DNA of 42,986 nt from an uncultured Bacteroidota bacterium (GTDB lineage Bacteria; Bacteroidota; Bacteroidia; Chitinophagales; Saprospiraceae): assembly GCA_903925535.1 (NCBI GenBank), contig CAIYFY010000198.1, positions 1-42,986 on the forward strand, given 5' to 3'. The translations under genes were made by a program, and so were the position numbers. Positions 38,507 to 42,986 of this stretch are shown here, piece after piece. Position 1 is the stretch's first letter, and every line of letters starts with the position of its first letter. The notes beneath the pieces were generated by a model, which worked only from the letters and a program-made list of their open reading frames with translations, was not told where the DNA came from and did no database searches.

Positions 38507-41185
38507 ATGAAGATACAGTTTTACATCCGCTACAATACCCGGTTCGGCGAATCGCTGCATATCAGTCTGAACAGTCAGGACCCGCTGCCTCTCTCTTACC
38601 TCAACGAGGAGTTCTGGGAGACAACTGTCGCTGTTGATCCCAAACAGTCTGCCGAATTGCAGTGGTCTTATATTTTCAGAGACAGTAACGGTGAGTTCAG
38701 GACGGAGTGGGGCAGTGACAGAAAACTGAAACTGGCAGACTGCGATCAGGATTATCTCCAGATATTCGATACATGGAATCCGGCAGGTGCCGTTGAAAAT
38801 GTATTCTTCACCCAGCCTTTCCTGCTGGGCAGTACAGAAAAACCTGCTGCCCGACCGGCAGCCTCCAGGGGAAATGTACTCTTCAGGGTGAAGGCCCCCC
38901 TGCTGAAATCTCACGAGGCTGTTTGCCTGCTTGGTCACGGCAATCATCTGGGAAACTGGGATACAGGCTCTCCGGTCATGATGACGAAAGAGGGTAACTG
39001 GTGGAGTACCCGGGTGGATCTGACAGACGAACATATTCCCCTTTCCTACAAATACGGTATTTGGGATACCCGTGCAGGTCGTTTTGCCGGCTATGAAGAC
39101 GGGTACAACAGAACACTGGTGCTGTCGCCCGGTACCGGAAAACGTATTTCAGCAGTCACAGATGACGGCTTTGTCCGCATACCGGCCGCCGGCTGGCGCG
39201 CCGCAGGTGTATCAATACCGGTGTTCAGCCTGAGAAGCGAGAAAAGCTGGGGTATAGGCGAATTCTCCGATATCAACCTGCTTTCCGACTGGGCCGGTGC
39301 AGTGGGTTTGAAAATGATACAACTGTTGCCGGTCAATGATACAACGTCAACCCGTACCTGGACTGATTCATATCCGTATGCGCCTGTATCCGTCTTTGCC
39401 CTGCACCCGGTTTATCTGAATCCGGAGAAGCTGGCCGGCAGGAAACACGCTGCCTTACTAAAGCCCTACAGGAAGCAGCAGAAGGCACTCAATGCCCTGG
39501 AAAGTGTTGATTATGAAGCAGTTTTGAATTTAAAATGGGAGATTGTCCGACAGTTGTACGATCTCTTGAAGGGTGACTGGCAAAAAGATGCGGCATGGCA
39601 GAATCACTACCGGGCCAATCGCTACTGGCTCGACGACTATGCTGTGTTCTGCTGGCTGCGCGACAAGTACGGTACCCCTGAGTTTTCAGCATGGCCGGAA
39701 TATTCGGAGTATGAAACAGGAAAAATTCACGCGCTTGTTGATCCCGCCTCAAAGTATTACGATGAAATTGCCATACATCTGTTTGTGCAGTGGCATCTGC
39801 ACCTGCAACTCAGTGAAGCGGTTTCGTACGCACACGCGCGCGGTCTGGCACTGAAGGGTGATTTGCCTATCGGAATCTACCGTCACTCAGTGGACGCCTG
39901 GGTAGCTCCCGAACTGTACAATATGAACACGCAGGCAGGTGCGCCTCCTGATCCGTTTGCCGAAAAAGGTCAGAACTGGGGTTTCCCGACCTATAACTGG
40001 GATAAAATGAAAGAGGACGGTTTTGCGTGGTGGCGCCGTCGCTTCGAGCAGCTGAGTGGCTATTTTGATGCTTTCAGGATTGATCATATTCTGGGTTTTT
40101 TCCGCATCTGGAGTATTCCGCTTGACGCAGTGGAGGGTATCCTCGGAGTATTCTCCCCGGCCATTCCGCTGACGGAGGAGGAACTGCACGAGGCCGGGAT
40201 AGGTTTCAGTTATGATCGCCTCTGCAAACCCTACATTACCGAGCATGTCTTGTATGAAATATTTGGCGATGATGCTGAAATAGTGGCGGCCAGCTTTCTT
40301 CGTATCAGATCTGACGGTCGCTTCGAACTTTTGCCCGAATTTTCCACACAGAGGCAGGTCGAGATCTTCTTTGGCAGCCAGTTGCCGGGAGAAAAATCAG
40401 AAAAACTGCGCCAGGGGCTGTACGATCTGATAGCCAATGTAATTCTGATTGGCGACCCTGCACCTCAGGGGATGCGCTGGCAGGGTGCTTTCCGCTTTAA
40501 TATGGAGGCCACCTCTTCCTTCAGGGCACTTCCCGGCGAAATTCAGGACAAGCTCCGGTCACTTTACGTAAATTACTTCTTCCGCCGTCAGGATGATTTC
40601 TGGGAGAGGGAGGCGATGGAAAAGTTGCCGGCCCTGAAAAAGGCGTCCAATATGCTCATTTGCGGTGAAGATCTCGGGATGGTGCCAGCCTGTGTACCCG
40701 GTGTGATGCGCGAACTTGGGCTGCTCAGCCTGGAAATACAGCGTATGCCCAAGGCGCCCGGACAGGCGTTCTTCCTGCCCAAAGATGCACCTTATCTGAG
40801 CGTGGTTACGCCCGGCACACACGATATGAGTGTCCTGCGCGGATGGTGGGAGGAAGACAGAGATCTGACCCGCCGCTTTTATCATGAGGTGCTGGGGGAA
40901 CACGGTGAGGTACCCTACTTCTGTGAACCCTGGATTGTGAGGAAAATGCTGGCGCAGCATTTCCACTCTCCGGCAATGTGGGCGGTGTTCCAGTTACAGG
41001 ATTTACTGGGCATGGACGGACAACTGAGGCGGCAGAACCCGCACGAGGAGCGTATCAACGTGCCCGCCAATCCCAAACATTACTGGCAATACAGGATGCA
41101 TCTGTCGCTTGAAGACCTGCTTCAGCAAGACGATTTCAATCGGGGAGTGACGACGCTGGTTCGGGAGAGTGGTCGCCTTCACTAG
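38507..41185 (+). CDS. malQ: 4-alpha-glucanotransferase (GH77) with two N-terminal CBM20-like domains
   Basis: Known role: disproportionates maltooligosaccharides in starch or glycogen metabolism. Seen: 892 codons from ATG 38507; the start at 38480 lies in the promoter hairpin and was rejected. CBM20-like domains at about 1-100 (FYIRYNTRFGESLHI) and 120-230 (GHGNHLGNWDTG). GH77 at about 245-890 has the catalytic nucleophile Asp526 (FRIDHILGFFRIW), acid/base Glu721 (CGEDLGMVP) and Asp773 (GTHDMS). GDLPIGIYRHSVDAW and NMNTQAGAPPDPF are typical of the long Bacteroidota and plant DPE2-like form. No signal peptide, so cytoplasmic. No maltose-uptake genes are nearby. Confidence 0.94.
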   Translation: MKIQFYIRYNTRFGESLHISLNSQDPLPLSYLNEEFWETTVAVDPKQSAELQWSYIFRDSNGEFRTEWGSDRKLKLADCDQDYLQIFDTWNPAGAVENVFFTQPFLLGSTEKPAARPAASRGNVLFRVKAPLLKSHEAVCLLGHGNHLGNWDTGSPVMMTKEGNWWSTRVDLTDEHIPLSYKYGIWDTRAGRFAGYEDGYNRTLVLSPGTGKRISAVTDDGFVRIPAAGWRAAGVSIPVFSLRSEKSWGIGEFSDINLLSDWAGAVGLKMIQLLPVNDTTSTRTWTDSYPYAPVSVFALHPVYLNPEKLAGRKHAALLKPYRKQQKALNALESVDYEAVLNLKWEIVRQLYDLLKGDWQKDAAWQNHYRANRYWLDDYAVFCWLRDKYGTPEFSAWPEYSEYETGKIHALVDPASKYYDEIAIHLFVQWHLHLQLSEAVSYAHARGLALKGDLPIGIYRHSVDAWVAPELYNMNTQAGAPPDPFAEKGQNWGFPTYNWDKMKEDGFAWWRRRFEQLSGYFDAFRIDHILGFFRIWSIPLDAVEGILGVFSPAIPLTEEELHEAGIGFSYDRLCKPYITEHVLYEIFGDDAEIVAASFLRIRSDGRFELLPEFSTQRQVEIFFGSQLPGEKSEKLRQGLYDLIANVILIGDPAPQGMRWQGAFRFNMEATSSFRALPGEIQDKLRSLYVNYFFRRQDDFWEREAMEKLPALKKASNMLICGEDLGMVPACVPGVMRELGLLSLEIQRMPKAPGQAFFLPKDAPYLSVVTPGTHDMSVLRGWWEEDRDLTRRFYHEVLGEHGEVPYFCEPWIVRKMLAQHFHSPAMWAVFQLQDLLGMDGQLRRQNPHEERINVPANPKHYWQYRMHLSLEDLLQQDDFNRGVTTLVRESGRLH

Positions 41186-41222
41186 GGTGTGTCTGAAAAA
41201 TACCGGCGCCGTATTCTGCAAG

Positions 41223-42506
41223 TCAGACCTGAGCAGGCATAATAATATGGATTGTTGTGCCTCCACCGGGCCTGCTGTCCATCTCAAGCTGCCATTTATG
41301 CTGCTTGCACACCGTTTTAACGTAAAAAAGTCCCAGTCCGAAGCCCTTTACATTGTGCAGGTTGCCAGTAGGAACCCTGTAAAATTTGTCGAAAACCCGC
41401 TTCTGGTGCTCTCTGGCTATGCCTATTCCGTTGTCCTGAATGGCAAGGGTCAGTTTTTTCCCGGGGCTCTCGTACAGTGAAATCTGAATTTCGGGATTCT
41501 CCCGGGTATATTTCACTGCGTTGTCCACCAGATTGTGCAGGATATTGGTCAGGTGAATCCTGTCGGCGTTCACCATCGTATTGCTGGCCGTCAGGTTGAG
41601 CCGCAGACTGCCTTTCTTGTCGTTTACCTTCAATTCGATAGAGGGGGAGATGCTGTTGATCAGTTCGGCAAGATCCAGTTTTTCGATATTCAGTTCAATA
41701 TTGTCGCGCTCTATTTTGGCCAGCTGGAGCACCTTTTCAACCTGTGTATTGAGTCTGAGTACCTGCTCTTTGATGATACCTGCATACCTGTTGAGTCGCG
41801 GGTCTTCCCTGACTTTCTCATTTTGCAGGAATACGTCGGTAGATATATTGATGGTGGATATTGGCGTTTTGAACTCGTGAGTCATGTTGTTAATGAAATC
41901 CCGCTGCAACTCGGAGAGCTGTTTTTGTCTGAGGATGACGAACATGGAGTAGCTGAAAAAGACCAGTGTGACGAGCATGAGTACGGAAAAAGCAATAACA
42001 ATCCACATATTACTGAGAATATTGCTGCTTTTTCCGGGGAATTGCACACCAAAGTAGTAGATAAAATCACTGTCGTAGTGTTTGGGCAGTGGTTCGGATA
42101 CCGGTATTCTTCCGGCTGACCCGGCAGAATATTTCACAAACTTCCCCTGAACCATCTGGTCGCTGGAGCAGTCGAAAATACCATAGAGGTAGTCTTCTTT
42201 CAGCCCCTGAGCCTCGAAGGCTCTGTCGAGACACAGTTCCAGTTCTGTTGCTTCGAATACATTATTGACATTGACCACCCAGTAGTTGGAAGAAACCTGA
42301 TCCACAAGTCTGTTGGTGGGCAGGTCGAAGAGATTCAGGCTGGCGAGTTGATTGGCGGCGTCGAGCATGGCCTGGTTCACCTTTCTGTTGAATTCGCGTT
42401 CCTGGATATCCCAGGTTCTGAGTACCCAGTACGTCTGGATAGCCAGCAGGCTCAGGCACGCGAGCGCGCCCATGACGATTACTCTTCTGATTACTGTGTT
42501 GGTCAT
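41223..42506 (-). CDS. Two-component sensor histidine kinase
   Basis: Known role: membrane sensor that autophosphorylates on His and passes phosphate to a response regulator. Seen: 427 codons with two membrane helices (about 8-29 and 166-191) framing a periplasmic sensor of about 135 residues. The HisKA domain has NNMTHEFKTPIS (His210). The ATPase domain has the N box (HNLVDNAVKYT), the G1 box (DNGIGIA), the F box (FDKFYRV) and the G2 box (GFGLGLFYV). All are intact, so the kinase should be active. There is no HAMP domain and no response-regulator gene in the window. It is convergent with malQ (37-base gap) and separated from metK by a terminator. Confidence 0.92.
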   Translation of the reverse strand: MTNTVIRRVIVMGALACLSLLAIQTYWVLRTWDIQEREFNRKVNQAMLDAANQLASLNLFDLPTNRLVDQVSSNYWVVNVNNVFEATELELCLDRAFEAQGLKEDYLYGIFDCSSDQMVQGKFVKYSAGSAGRIPVSEPLPKHYDSDFIYYFGVQFPGKSSNILSNMWIVIAFSVLMLVTLVFFSYSMFVILRQKQLSELQRDFINNMTHEFKTPISTINISTDVFLQNEKVREDPRLNRYAGIIKEQVLRLNTQVEKVLQLAKIERDNIELNIEKLDLAELINSISPSIELKVNDKKGSLRLNLTASNTMVNADRIHLTNILHNLVDNAVKYTRENPEIQISLYESPGKKLTLAIQDNGIGIAREHQKRVFDKFYRVPTGNLHNVKGFGLGLFYVKTVCKQHKWQLEMDSRPGGGTTIHIIMPAQV

Positions 42507-42514
42507 AAGGCATA

Positions 42515-42558
42515 TTTAAATGAAAAAGCGGAGGAGGCTTGTCAGCCGCCTCCGCTTT
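42515..42558 (-). terminator. Rho-independent terminator of metK
   Basis: On the minus strand: 14-bp stem (42558-42545 with 42538-42525, one mismatch), 6-base loop, then TTTTTCATTT. It lies 18 bases after the metK stop and before the kinase gene, which must therefore have its own promoter or rely on read-through. Confidence 0.85.
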
Positions 42559-42576
42559 AATCGGAAAATAGTGAAA

Positions 42577-42986
42577 TCAGATGCCGAAGGCCTGCTTTAC
42601 GGCATCAACGGCATCGAGTTTTTCCCAGGTGAATGTTTCCACCTCCATCTCTTTGGCTTGTCCGTTCAGGCCGATCATCACTTTTTTCACACCCGGGGTA
42701 CGGCCGAAGTGGCCGTAAGCGGCTGTTTCCGAGTAAATCGGATTTTTGAGTCCGTACCTGCGGACGATGGCAGCCGGACGGAGGTCAAAGATATCGAGCA
42801 GCTTTTGGGCAATCTCTCCGTCAGAAAGTCCTTTGATTTTGCAGGTTCCGTAAGTGTTGACGAAGAGTCCTACAGGTTTGGCCACACCGATAGCGTAAGC
42901 TACCTGTACGAGTGCCTGACTGCAAAGTCCGCTGGCTACCAGATTTTTTGCGATATGGCGGGTGGCATAAGCTGCAGAGCGGTCAA
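42577..42986 (-). CDS. metK: S-adenosylmethionine synthase, C-terminal part (gene continues beyond the window)
   Basis: Known role: makes SAM from methionine and ATP. Seen: only the last 136 codons. From the window edge the frame reads [20 protein letters not shown], the conserved C-terminal core of MetK. It continues with [21 protein letters not shown], a [18 protein letters not shown] segment, and YGHFGR. The shorter open frame starting at 42885 begins inside the gene and is not its real start. The tail after FTWEKLDAV is longer than in E. coli, as in other Bacteroidota. Confidence 0.94.
   Translation of the reverse strand, partial: DRSAAYATRHIAKNLVASGLCSQALVQVAYAIGVAKPVGLFVNTYGTCKIKGLSDGEIAQKLLDIFDLRPAAIVRRYGLKNPIYSETAAYGHFGRTPGVKKVMIGLNGQAKEMEVETFTWEKLDAVDAVKQAFGI

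Noticed and set aside
1..42986. CRISPR arrays, insertion sequences, prophage genes and rRNA
   Set aside because: No regularly spaced repeats, transposase, integrase, phage structural gene or rRNA sequence was seen on either strand.

Overview
This window is a chromosomal segment of a gliding- and T9SS-type Bacteroidota. Four things support this. The gliding and type IX secretion genes gldM and gldN open the window. A large secreted protein ends in a gliding-motility-associated C-terminal (type B T9SS sorting) domain. Lineage-restricted families such as DUF4175, DUF4230 and DUF4369-TlpA are present. Several intergenic regions carry TAnnTTTG motifs, the Bacteroidota -7 promoter element. The balanced base composition and the gldM/gldN sequences would fit the Saprospiria/Chitinophagia side of the phylum, but that placement is inference. 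No insertion sequence, prophage, CRISPR array or rRNA operon is visible, and no gene-free stretch exceeds about 215 bases.

Layout. 1-2.5 kb: gldM-gldN closed by a strong terminator. 2.6-6.4 kb: a small DoxX-like membrane protein, an RluA-type pseudouridine synthase with a long N-terminal extension, and a membrane protein with an effector-associated (EAD11-like) domain. 6.5-11.1 kb: a small degradative cluster of GH29 alpha-L-fucosidase, Tat-lipoprotein amidase and sulfatase. 11.2-17.8 kb: a large DUF4175 coiled-coil membrane protein, a nucleotidyltransferase fused to a GHMP-like domain, a lone HsdR-N-like nuclease-fold protein, fabG and ruvA. 17.9-23.1 kb: a TlpA-type thioredoxin, an ECF sigma factor with a membrane partner that carries a barrel-like tail, a cysteine-rich cytochrome-like lipoprotein and fumarylacetoacetase. 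23.1-29.3 kb: rel (ppGpp), tRNA-Leu(UAG), then tig-clpP-clpX. 29.3-32.7 kb on the minus strand: a compact capA-like, hpt, ABC-2 permease, ruvC operon. 32.8-41.2 kb: DUF4230, a Spy-like small protein, a NUDIX hydrolase, the T9SS cargo protein, an M28 peptidase with PDZ domain, and a CBM20-GH77 4-alpha-glucanotransferase. 41.2-43.0 kb on the minus strand: an orphan sensor kinase and the 3' part of metK.

How the genes work together. Most of the window is housekeeping: protein folding and turnover (tig, clpP, clpX), Holliday junction processing (ruvA and ruvC, at separate sites), stringent response (rel), purine salvage (hpt), fatty-acid synthesis (fabG) and SAM synthesis (metK). The lineage-specific layer concerns the envelope: T9SS machinery and cargo, lipoproteins, and an ECF sigma unit whose membrane partner may cross the periplasm. 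The best candidates for something undescribed are: the stand-alone EAD-type membrane protein at 4764-6437; the sigma/membrane-barrel pair at 19494-21281; the GHMP-like domain lacking its ATP-binding loop at 14630-15775; and two sites where a terminator hairpin is nested with a TAnnTTTG promoter so that only read-through transcripts would carry the complete hairpin.
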